DNA of 64,000 bases from CBDANZ01 sp965197865 (lineage in GTDB: Bacteria > Acidobacteriota > Vicinamibacteria > Vicinamibacterales > CAVVIG01). Position 1 is the stretch's first letter. Every line of letters begins with the position of its first letter. The stretch covers positions 248,001 to 312,000 of the forward strand of contig CBDANZ010000005.1 in NCBI GenBank assembly GCA_965197865.1, in the 5' to 3' direction. Position numbers and translations under genes: made by a program. The notes under the pieces were generated by a model. That model was not told the origin of the DNA. It saw only the letters and a list, made by a program, of their open reading frames with translations, and did no database searches. Positions 53,636-61,633 of the stretch are shown here, in pieces.

Positions 53636-54157
53636 TGCTACATGCGCGGGCGGGACATTGCGGCGCTCAGCTTGACCACCCCGCCTTGGGTCTGGCGAAG
53701 TAATGCCTCACCGTGCTGACAAGTTCCTCGGACACTGGCGACCTCCCCCTGACGACTGGGAAGCGTCACGCGACACGTGAGTCCACGCTGCCTATGCATA
53801 GGGCCGAGGCGAGTGCCGGGGGAAAGGGCCATGGGTCGTGAATGCCCGGATTATACGGCTGGGTGCCGAGAAAAGGCGGCTTCGAAGGCAGGGGTTCTTA
53901 GGGGTGCTGGAAATTCGCCTTGGGCCCGATCTGTTGGGGGAAGCCTTGCATGCGCCGCCTCCCGAATCGCTCGTGTCGCTTTGCTGGTCGCCCCACGGCG
54001 TAGCCTCAGGGTTCCCCTTGACGAATTGCCCCTTGGCGTTCTTGGCACATTTGGCCATATGCGCCGCAAAACCTCCGTCAATTACGGGATGCCCTCTAGG
54101 CAGGTTAGGGCGGCAGGAGCTACCGATTCAAAAAAGGCAGCCGGTCCCGACCGCAGT
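53636..54157. other. About 520 bp with no supportable gene
   Basis: A minus-strand frame starting MAKCAKNAKGQFVKGNPEA (54058) has a protein-like beginning but degenerates at once. No RNA or repeat found. Confidence 0.3.
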
Positions 54158-54968
54158 CTACGTCTCGTTCTCCCCGAGCTTGGTCCGGGCGTCGTTCAGC
54201 ATCGCGACGAGGGCGGCCCGGGCCTCCTCCGGGGTGCGGACCGGTGCAGGAAACGCCAGACGGACGGGTCGCGGTCCTTCGGCGGTCACGGCCGACACCT
54301 CGAAGCCGTAGCGGTCGACACTCGTCATGCTGGCGGCGTTGATGTCGGTTGCCTTCGAGAACGCCTTGCAGTAGAGCGCCATCGCGTCGGTGTGGTCGTC
54401 GTTCATGTGCGCGATGACACCGCCGGCAGCCGTGGCCAGCGGGTCCGGCTCGGCGGCGTGCCAGTCCGCCGCGTCGACCCAGGACATCCGCCCGTAGCCC
54501 CCGATGTAGCGGATCGATTCCACCTTCAGCTTCCAGAACGCGAAGTCGCCGAAGTCCAGGTAATACCCGGCGTTCGGGTGCGTGGCGAGAAACGCGGCGC
54601 GCGCGCTGCCGCCGTCGCCCTTGACCTGCGCGCAGGGACCAAGCAACGTCACGCGCCCGTTCGCAAGTGGGTCCTCGGAGCCGCCCTCGGCTACCAGAAG
54701 CGACGCTCGTGGGTCCCGCTGCAGGTTCCCTGGTGTGCTCGGCCATCGTGCTCACTAGAAACACCGGGTTGCCGTCGTCGAAGGCGACGGTCACGAACGA
54801 GCCGTAGGGGTAGCCCTTCGGCTCGGCCGCCAGCGTGCAGAGGGTGCCGGTCTTGATCTGTGCTACCAGGGTCCGAGCCCGTTCGGCATGGCTCGGTGTC
54901 GGGATATTGACGTCATACAGCGGTCTTGGCGCGTCACCTGACGGCCGGGCGTGGGCATCGTTGGTCAT
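54158..54968 (-). pseudogene. HugZ-like pyridoxamine-phosphate-oxidase-fold heme utilisation protein, frameshifted
   Basis: Split-barrel flavin/heme-binding protein followed by a DUF2470 domain. N-terminal part: SHAERARTLVAQIKTGTLCT, YPYGSFVTVAFDDGNPVFLV, STMAEHT; then the frame breaks in an AGGG run near 54740. The other phase continues VTLLGPCAQVKGDGGSARAA, NAGYYLDFGDFAFWKLKVES, VIAHMNDDHTDAMALYCKAF (the DUF2470 His motif) to the stop at 54158. Removing one G restores a full 268-aa protein. Identity strong; real pseudogene or homopolymer error is open. Confidence 0.78.
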
Positions 54969-55388
54969 CGGCAGCCTTGAGTGTTGTCGTAGCGGCAGAG
55001 AGTGATGAAGCGGCTGGTCGTCGTCACATGGTAGTGTCCACTCCACATTATTCATCAAACGCGCTTAAGGCGCACAGTGGCTACGCCTGCGATTCATACA
55101 GAGTCGTACTGATTCAGTTGGGGCCGGTGTTATCGGCCTGTGTAAGGAGTCGTTCTCTTACCACTTCACGTTCGAGACTAATTCTGCCTGCGGACGTGAA
55201 TGAACTTGCCTCTCTGACCGTACCAACGGCTGATGGCATAGCGACCGTCTGAACGCGGGTGACGACAGTTGTGTCGTATGTTGTCTTTGTCAGGTCAAGC
55301 GCTACGTAGCGAACATATCGGCGCGGCACGCGGCTCACTTGGCCCGTTAGCCGGACTGAAGTGTCTCGAAGAGTGAGGAAGGGTTCGA

Positions 55389-55628
55389 ATGTCTCTTCTG
55401 AAATCTTCCAGCGTGACGATCCTGTTCTCCATCGTACTTGCGTTCGGCGCATGGCAGGCAGCCTGGGCACAGACGACGGAAGAACGTTGGCGGGCCTACT
55501 TGGCGCGACAAACGGCCTTGCATTGGAGGTCCCCATGGTTGATGTCCATACCAGGCTTGTCGGTAATCGCGACGCCATCGTCGATCTCGTCGCCGCCGCG
55601 GAAAAGTTGGGAGGGGTATGGACAGTAA
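55389..55628 (+). pseudogene. Signal-peptide gene fragment
   Basis: MSLLKSSSVTILFSIVLAFG then AWQAAWAQTTEERWRAYLAR is a clear Sec leader and start of a secreted protein. After about 40 residues the phase shifts; another frame carries GLALEVPMVDVHTRLVGNRD and AIVDLVAAAEKLGG. Not recognised. Ends in a TAA that is in phase with the DinB-like fragment downstream. Confidence 0.4.
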
Positions 55629-55631
55629 CCC

Positions 55632-56042
55632 CGAGCGCCAGGAAAATGGTCGCCAAGTCAACTCGTAGAGCATGTCGCGCGTTCTCTTGACGAATCGGCG
55701 AACCTCGTGTCTGGTGCGCCGTCGAAACTTCCAAGCTTGCCGTTTTTTCTGCGACCTGTGGCGAGAGGCCTTTTCTTTAATCGAGTCCTGAGAAAAAGCG
55801 CCTTTCCGAAGACGAGAGCCAACAAAGCGATGGATCCTGCCAGCGGACCGGCCACGCCGGCCGAGGGCCGCCTCCGTCTCGAGGGTGCGCTCGCAAGGTT
55901 CGATCGCGAATGCCGCGCTTGCGTGGACACGGGCGGAGCCGTGGCAAGCGCGGGGTTCGGCACGGTGTCGGTTGGAGACTACGCGCGATTCGTCGAGCTA
56001 CACACACGCCATCATTGCAAACAAATACTGGGAACAACGTAA
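55632..56042 (+). pseudogene. DinB/DUF1569-like protein fragment
   Basis: PGKWSPSQLVEHVARSLDES, then SLPFFLRPVARGLFFNRVLR and KSAFPKTRANKAMDP, ending FVELHTRHHCKQILGTT. The four-helix DinB/DUF1569 pattern, with the third metal-ligand His pair in HTRHH, is recognisable. The N-terminal helix is missing; upstream codons belong to the unrelated signal-peptide fragment. Internal starts exist, but a working protein is unlikely. Confidence 0.5.
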
Positions 56043-56281
56043 TACCCGGTGGCGAGCCAGCGAACAACCGAATGAGGGTTCGTCGTGACCAATTCGATAC
56101 ACCTGTGAGGCATTGTCAAGTTGACGAGAAGAGGGCATGCTGATCCACTTTCTCCGCCAGTTCATTCTGCCTTTCCTCTAAGGTATTGCCGACCAACAGC
56201 TTCTCGTCCTCGCCCTTCTGTTGATCGTCCGAGTGACACGTTTGAGTGACGCATCGGCCCTGGCGTTTGGGATCAGGCTCG
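56043..56281. repeat. Gap holding a third end-like copy of the dispersed repeat
   Basis: TTGTCAAGTTGACGAGAAG at about 56113-56131 resembles, in inverse orientation, the right end of the 11446-11558 relic (TCAAGTTGACGAAAAA). The rest of the gap holds only a short hydrophobic frame interrupted by TAA. Confidence 0.35.
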
Positions 56282-57289
56282 TTAACTTGCGAACAACCGC
56301 GAGGAGGTGCTCGGGAACGCCGTCACGGTGATGACGATTTTTCCTCGAGCGTACCCCTCTTCCAGATAGCGGATCGCCTCGGGGACCTTGCTCAGCGGGT
56401 AGGTCATGTCGATGACCGGTGTGACCTTCCCGGATTCAATGAGCTTCTTCAAGAACCGCAGATCCTCCCTGCTCCGTTCCATCGAGAACAGCGAGCGGAG
56501 CTTCTGGCGCACGAACGGCGACAACATGAGTGCCAGGAGTTGGCGACCCACTCCGAACCACCGTCCGCCCCCTTCTCCTCCGATGATCACGAGAGTCCCC
56601 TGGGGGCTGAGGGCGCGTCTGAGGTGTGACAACGAACGATTGCCCGCCGCGTCGAGGATGACGTCGTAGTGCTGTCGACCATTGGCGAAGTCCTCCCGGG
56701 TGTAATCAATGGCATGGTCAGCGCCGATCGATCGAACCAGGTCCGTCTTCGTTGTGCTGCAGACGCCGGTGACTTCTGCTCCGAACGCCTTGGCGATCTG
56801 CACCGCGAACGTCCCCACGCCTCCTGCCGCACCGATGATCAACACTTTCTGCCCTGACTTCACCTTTCCCGCGTCGCGAAGACCCTCGAGGGCGGTGACA
56901 GCGGAGTCAGGGACGGCCGCCGCCTGCTCGAAGGTGAGGTCTGCCGGCTTCCCCACGAACTTGTCCTCTCGAGCACACGCGTACTCGGCGAAGGAGCCGT
57001 TGCAGGTACCGAATACCTCATCGCCCGGCTGAAATTGGGTCACATTCTTCCCGACCGCCTCGACGCGTCCTGCGACGTCCTCTCCAGCAACCCTGTTCTT
57101 AGGCTTGCGGAGCCCAGAGCCCAGGCGTATCAGGTACGGTAGGTCCGTCATGAGATGCCGCGCCCCAGGACTGACGCCAGCCGCGTGAACACGTACCAAC
57201 ACGTCGTGATCCCCGACCCCCGGCTTGTCGATGTCCCTGAGTTTCAGGACGTCTGGTGAGCCGTACGTGTCGTGGACGATTGCTTTCAC
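56282..57289 (-). CDS. NAD(P)-dependent zinc-type/quinone oxidoreductase (MDR superfamily)
   Basis: 335 aa. MKAIVHDTYGSPDVLKLRDI is the usual quinone-oxidoreductase start; no catalytic zinc Cys-His set is present. The Rossmann motif is VLIIGAAGGVGTFAVQIAKA (AAGGVG); NRVAGEDVAGRVEAVGKNVT and DEVFGTCNGSFAEY are MDR landmarks. A cytoplasmic reductase of quinones or activated alkenes. Upstream, the divergent ICMT-like gene shares a 160-bp promoter region. Intact. Confidence 0.9.
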   Translation of the reverse strand: MKAIVHDTYGSPDVLKLRDIDKPGVGDHDVLVRVHAAGVSPGARHLMTDLPYLIRLGSGLRKPKNRVAGEDVAGRVEAVGKNVTQFQPGDEVFGTCNGSFAEYACAREDKFVGKPADLTFEQAAAVPDSAVTALEGLRDAGKVKSGQKVLIIGAAGGVGTFAVQIAKAFGAEVTGVCSTTKTDLVRSIGADHAIDYTREDFANGRQHYDVILDAAGNRSLSHLRRALSPQGTLVIIGGEGGGRWFGVGRQLLALMLSPFVRQKLRSLFSMERSREDLRFLKKLIESGKVTPVIDMTYPLSKVPEAIRYLEEGYARGKIVITVTAFPSTSSRLFAS

Positions 57290-57450
57290 GGGGTTCTCCT
57301 GATCTGTCGCGGGGGTGGATATGGTATGCCTTTCGGTGTGTATGTGGAAGCAACCCCCAATCTAGATTGGTCGCGATGAGCGCCGTGCTGATTGGCGATT
57401 CCCCGCGTAAGAGGAAGCTGATGGCATTGTAAAGCGACGCGCCCGGTCTG

Positions 57451-57888
57451 GTGGTTCCTCCCCCGGTCATCTATCTTCCGGCGGTCGTGCTGGGCTTCCT
57501 GACGGACCGGCTCTGGTCCGTCGCGTTCCTCCCGGATGTGCTGCAGTATGTGTTGGGAGGGGCGCTCATCGCGATGAGCCTCGCGATCATGCCATGGGTC
57601 TTGCGCGAGTTCGCCAAAGCGGGGACACACTTCGACGCCCGCAAACTCGTCGTGGCGCTCATCACGGGTGGTCCGTTCCGATTCTCGCGCAATCCGTCAT
57701 ACGTCGCGATGACTCTGCTCTGTATGGGTGTCGCGGTCGTCACCGATACGCTGTGGATTCTCTTGTGGCTGGTGCCGGCGGTGCTGATACTTGATGTTGC
57801 CGTCATCCGGCGTGAGGAGCGATTCTTGGACCAGAAATTCGGCGAGGTCTATCGTGACTGCACGCATCGGGTCCGACGATGGCTGTGA
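57451..57888 (+). CDS. Isoprenylcysteine carboxyl methyltransferase-family membrane protein
   Basis: 145 aa, four helices. The conserved block GGPFRFSRNPSYVAMTLLCM followed by RREERFLDQKFGEVYRDCTH is the phospholipid methyltransferase/ICMT signature binding SAM at the membrane face. Starts GTG at 57451 just after an in-frame TAA. Substrate unknown in bacteria. A stem (GGGCCATCC / GGATGGTCCC at about 57889-57912) follows the stop but lacks a T-run. Intact. Confidence 0.87.
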   Translation: MVPPPVIYLPAVVLGFLTDRLWSVAFLPDVLQYVLGGALIAMSLAIMPWVLREFAKAGTHFDARKLVVALITGGPFRFSRNPSYVAMTLLCMGVAVVTDTLWILLWLVPAVLILDVAVIRREERFLDQKFGEVYRDCTHRVRRWL

Positions 57889-58153
57889 AGGGCCATCCAG
57901 CCAGGATGGTCCCGGTCTCTTCCGGCCTAAGGAATTGCGCGTCGACGCAACTTCAACTAAATGCAACGGCGTCAGAAGTAATCTGTCCGACGATATCATA
58001 GAGACGGCTAGAAGGCCGAGGCGTAGCTCACGATCATCGGCTGACCGTGTACTCCAGAAGAACGATCCCGGACTTCGGGTACACGCGTTCCTTGCGCAAT
58101 GCTAGCTTGGTCGGCGAGACTGGCGAGGGAAGCATCTTAACGAGGAGGTTCGG
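57889..58153. other. 265-bp intergenic region upstream of SGNH gene
   Basis: Contains the imperfect stem after the ICMT gene and, just before 58154, GAGGAGG as ribosome site. No gene. Confidence 0.4.
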
Positions 58154-59265
58154 ATGTCTTGGCTGAAGCGAATTGGCGCGAGGCTACTCCTGGTCAGCGC
58201 ATCGCTTGTTCTTGGGCTCGCCATTACCGAGGGGTTCTTGAGAGTGTTTCTTCCAATGCCGTTCACCGCGGAGTATGTCCGGCCGGACGACAAGTTGTAC
58301 CGGGTGCCGAGGGAGAACTTCAGCGCGACACTGACGACGGATCACACGTTCACGATCGAGACTAACTCTCTGGGCCTGCGAACGGCGCGGGAAGTGGATT
58401 CGAAACCCGATGGTGTCGGTCGCGTGCTCGTCATCGGGGACTCGTACACGTTCGGGACCGGGGTATCGAACGGCCAGACGTATCCCGATTACCTGGAGCG
58501 GATCCTGAATTCTGAGCCGACTGTGCTTGATGTGGCGCCGGCACGATACGGCTGCCGTCCGCTTCAATCTGACCGGGTCAGCCCGTCTGGGCCACCACGA
58601 CCACATCCTGTGGCAGCGGATCCGGTCGCCGTTCTGTCGCGGGAGCTCTTCACGGAAAGTCTTACTGATCTTTACGAGATTCTTGCGGAGTACCGACAGG
58701 TGGCGAATCAGGAAGTGCCGCTAGTGTACACAATCGCTCGGGACGACTGGCCACTGTACGAGTTCATCGAAAGTTGAGCTCGTAGAGAGGAGGCGACACG
58801 TGACCGCGTGTCGTTCGTCGACACCACAAGGCTATTTCGCTGGGTGACTCCAGGATCGGAAGCCCCAGACCAGTTGGTTATTGACTGCTACAATCTCCAT
58901 GCGGCCGCGCATTGGAGCCCGGAAGGCAATGCTCTCGTGGCATGGGAGCTGGCACAAGCGATAGACAAGTTGGTTGGGACGTTCTCGCGCGTCGAAGTCC
59001 TCAACGCAGGTATGTTCGGCTGGGGCTCAATCCAATACGGCATCCGCTTGAGACAGCTGATAGCTACGGTGTAACCGGACCTAGTGGTCATGATGTTCTG
59101 TACCAACGATCTTCGTGACAACATAGAGTACGTAACCCGTCCCTCGCTTGTCGTCGGTACCGCACTCGACAGAAGTGTGCGCTATGCATGGAAGGCAGAG
59201 GCCATTCAGGGGAACGGTTTGAGTGCCGGTGAGACCGGCTCTGGATTGAGTTCGAGATCGGTCGC
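58154..59265 (+). pseudogene. SGNH/GDSL acyl-hydrolase remnants (at least one gene, possibly two fused)
   Basis: ATG at 58154: membrane anchor (LLLVSASLVLGLAITEGFLR) and the GDS block RVLVIGDSYTFGTGVSNGQT. After about 58530 the phase is lost; 58620-58775 carries LYEILAEYRQVANQEVPLVY. 58808-58960 has the terminal catalytic block HWSPEGNALVAWELAQAI, and directly after comes VEVLNAGMFGWGSIQYGIRL, a stretch that belongs before that block, then a TAA and in phase PDLVVMMFCTNDLRDNIEYV. The order suggests two neighbouring SGNH genes fused by deletion. SGNH proteins accompany carbamoyltransferase/SxtJ/DUF5989 clusters. Confidence 0.6.
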
Positions 59266-59292
59266 GTAGGGAGCGACAGGCCTGCGACCTGG

Positions 59293-59595
59293 ATGTCTCC
59301 GGATGCGCCCGCAGCATTGGAGCCGATCGGTCAAGTGTCAGACGTTGCACCTGTGTTCAGGTGGACACCCGTGGCAGGGGCCAGTACTTACCAATTCACC
59401 CTGGCCGAGCGGCGAGCAGACGGTCGAATGTCGGTGATGATGGTGGTGCGCACGACCGAGTCTTCCTATCGTCTTTCGTCACGTCTTTGGGCGAAAGCAC
59501 GGGAAACGCTGCGCTCAATGCAGGTCGTTCGCCGGGTGTTCTTTGCTTACCGAGCATGGCTGGCGGCTCGCCTGGAGCGGCAGATCAACAGTTAG
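59293..59595 (+). pseudogene. Ig/Fn3-like domain fragment
   Basis: APAALEPIGQVSDVAPVFRW then TPVAGASTYQFTLAERRADG is the edge-strand pattern of extracellular Ig-like repeats (P-x-FRW..V-x-GA-x-xY). After about 70 residues it changes to a basic helical segment (QVVRRVFFAYRAWLAARLER) of other origin. Confidence 0.35.
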
Positions 59596-59608
59596 GTTTA
59601 GTGGCACA

Positions 59609-59716
59609 ATGCGCGTTTTCGTCATTGGTCTCGGGTCGATGGGCAAGCGGCGTGTCCGCAACCTCACAATATCTAGTCCGAAGTTTCTTATCCCTGCGGA
59701 CGAGAAGCACCTATGA
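59609..59716 (+). pseudogene. Gfo/Idh/MocA oxidoreductase N-terminal fragment
   Basis: 35 codons: MRVFVIGLGSMGKRRVRNL is the NAD-binding Rossmann start of Gfo/Idh sugar dehydrogenases; then 15 unrelated residues and TGA. In glycan clusters these enzymes oxidise nucleotide sugars. Only the tip remains, 20 bp before the insertion sequence. Confidence 0.55.
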
Positions 59717-59736
59717 GTGACGATAGACGATATTAG

Positions 59737-61217
59737 CAGTCTGTGTTTAAACCCTGCGATTCACGCGGCGACGGGTAGCAGCTCAAAACAATGACGCGGC
59801 GACGACCCCGGCGATCGATCAACGAATCTTGGTTCATGGTTCCCCCAGAGAGCGCCGAGGCGCGCCCATACGGCGATGAAGACAGCCAAGACGCCTGCGG
59901 CGCGGCCCTGCAAGCGCCGTGGCGTGCCGATGCCGAGGCACTGGCGCATCGCGAGCCCCAAGTTGAAGCCGCCGCCATGAATCAGTAGACGCTTCAAGAT
60001 GTTGTCGTGTCCCCGCAAGTGCGTGCGTCGCATCCCGCCGGTCTCATAGAGGTGGGCAAACGATCGCTCGGCGAGTTCCGCCCGTCGCCGCCGCAAGCGT
60101 CGCCCGCGGGCGCCCCGGAGACGGCGGCGATTCCCATGGACGGGCGCGTACGCATCCGGCGCGTCGGACCAATCGCGCCGGCCACGGTCGGGTTCCGAAA
60201 TGTACGACCGCAGGCCCACCGCAGCCAGGTCTACCATCGTCTCGTTGCTGTGATAGCCCTTGTCCGCGACGATGTCCTCCAACCTCCCGCGCGCGTCGGT
60301 CGTCGCGTGCGCGGCTTCCACCTGTTCGGCCGCCGTGATCGCCGTCGTGACAAGCGTCCTCGTGTCGCCCTGATCGGCGCCCTGCACCGTCACCGCGACC
60401 AACGCGCCGCTCTCCAGATCGATCGCATGCTCGGCTTTGTGCGCCAAGTGCGTCTGGCCGTCTTTCATTTTCGCGACCTTCGCGTCAGGATCACTGGGGC
60501 TGGTCCACTCGCTGTTCGAGGTTTTCTTCTTCCGCGTGCGATCAAACCGCGCCAAGACTTCGCGCGTCGGCGTCTTGATCCCCGAGGCGGCGGCGAGGCG
60601 GGTCAGATACGCCTGGTAGGCTTCCCCCGTGTCCCGGCGCACGATACTCCGCATGGCGGCGTTGGCCTCCAACGTCGTCGCGTCGATCGCGATCGTCCGG
60701 CCCTTCAACAGGCCGGCGGCCGCCAGGCGCTGCTGGACCCACGTGAACACCGCCCGGTGCGTCTCCACATCGATCACGCGGCGGGTGCGCGAAATCGTCG
60801 AGTGATCCGGGGCCGCCTCCTCCAGCCCGAGTCGCAGGAAGCTCCGCACCGCCAGCGAGTCCGCCGCACGCCATGCGATGCCGCGCTCCGAATCGATGCC
60901 TTCGAAGTACCCAACCAGCAACAAGCGGAAGTAGCGACCGGGCGCCAGACTCGGGCGGCCCAACACCGGCGCGTAGAAGGATCGACAGGCGTCTTCCACG
61001 AAGGTGTCGAAGCCGTCGGCATCCAGCAACGCATTCAAGCGCGTGTAGAACGGATGCCCAGGCGAGACCGGCAGATCCGACGCGGCAATCCACAACGGAG
61101 GTTGTTCGGGGTCGCGGGTGCCCATGGCCATGCGCCACAGTGTAAGGAGCGGGATCGATCCTGTCGATCCCCTCGCCAATAACAAGGGGCTGCTCGATCG
61201 ACTTTCACCACGGGCTG
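59737..61217 (-). mobile_element. IS1182/IS5-like insertion sequence (1481 bp), probable MITE helper
   Basis: Target duplication TTAG at 59733-59736 and 61218-61221 fixes the ends. Right end, read inward, CAGCCCGTGGTGAAAGTC matches the MITE terminal repeat at 17 of 18 bases; left end CAGTCTGTGTTTAAACCC is more divergent. One intact transposase gene fills it. The 4-bp NTAG target is shared with both MITEs. Confidence 0.92.
59761..61131 (-). CDS. DDE transposase with DUF772 domain (IS1182/IS5-like, IS4 superfamily)
   Basis: 456 aa from ATG at 61131 (MAMGTRDPEQPPLW); an upstream TTG would add 18 residues from the inverted-repeat region. N-terminal DUF772 block LLLVGYFEGIDSERGIAWRA with AAPDHSTISRTR, then the catalytic core: Asp in TIAIDATTLEAN, Asp in IVADKGYHSNET, Glu within AERSFAHLYETGGMRRTHLR. 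YQAYLTRLAAASG and DPDAKVAKMKDGQTHLAHKA are family-typical. Frame uninterrupted, so potentially active. Confidence 0.9.
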   Translation of the reverse strand: MAMGTRDPEQPPLWIAASDLPVSPGHPFYTRLNALLDADGFDTFVEDACRSFYAPVLGRPSLAPGRYFRLLLVGYFEGIDSERGIAWRAADSLAVRSFLRLGLEEAAPDHSTISRTRRVIDVETHRAVFTWVQQRLAAAGLLKGRTIAIDATTLEANAAMRSIVRRDTGEAYQAYLTRLAAASGIKTPTREVLARFDRTRKKKTSNSEWTSPSDPDAKVAKMKDGQTHLAHKAEHAIDLESGALVAVTVQGADQGDTRTLVTTAITAAEQVEAAHATTDARGRLEDIVADKGYHSNETMVDLAAVGLRSYISEPDRGRRDWSDAPDAYAPVHGNRRRLRGARGRRLRRRRAELAERSFAHLYETGGMRRTHLRGHDNILKRLLIHGGGFNLGLAMRQCLGIGTPRRLQGRAAGVLAVFIAVWARLGALWGNHEPRFVDRSPGSSPRHCFELLPVAA

Positions 61218-61221
61218 TTAG

Positions 61222-61633
61222 AGCTTAACGCTTGGAACGGCCGCAGGGGGTCAGTCAACCACGCCGAGCTCCACAAACGGAGCGTCGAGCGGGACTGGGA
61301 AATCATCAAGACGCTGGACCGGTTCCTTGGTTCTGTCTTGCAATGGCGCGGGCGGCGGGCGGGCGGCGCCTGGGGCCGGGGTGCCGTACATGGGACAGAC
61401 AGTCCCATGTCCAGAGGGCCCTGGGGCCGACACGGCACGCCCCCTCCAGGGCCTCCGGCAGGTGGGCCCAGGTCCCAGCGTGCCGTACATCCCGTCGACC
61501 TACCTCTTCGTTGCCACGAAGTGAACGAATGCACTAGTGGCCCGTGCGGGATGCGTCGGCGGCCAGAGTGGCATAGTGTACTTGCGAACGGGGCCACCAC
61601 AGGTGGCACACTCCCGCTCGAGCCACAGACGAT
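61222..61633. other. 412-bp gap with a gene remnant and hairpin repeats
   Basis: Bases 61222-61345 hold a coding-like plus-strand tail (HAELHKRSVERDWEIIKTLD, RFLGSVLQ) of unknown family that joins across the IS. Bases 61350-61490 are very G/C-rich with the palindrome at 61388-61410. The promoter of the carbamoyltransferase gene must lie in the last 100 bp. Confidence 0.4.
61388..61410. repeat. Perfect 9-bp stem hairpin with flanking GTGCCGTAC repeats
   Basis: ACATGGGAC-AGACA-GTCCCATGT. The 5' flank GTGCCGTACAT recurs at about 61480, and CACGGCAC about 30 bp downstream can pair with GTGCCGT, giving nested stems. Resembles REP-type hairpins. Confidence 0.65.

Noticed and set aside
55114..55734. 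206-codon minus-strand frame
   Set aside because: Covers two plus-strand fragments with protein-like sequence; its own sequence is low in hydrophobic cores and matches nothing.
57889..57912. Rho-independent terminator after the ICMT-like gene
   Set aside because: The stem has a bulge and there is no following T-run.
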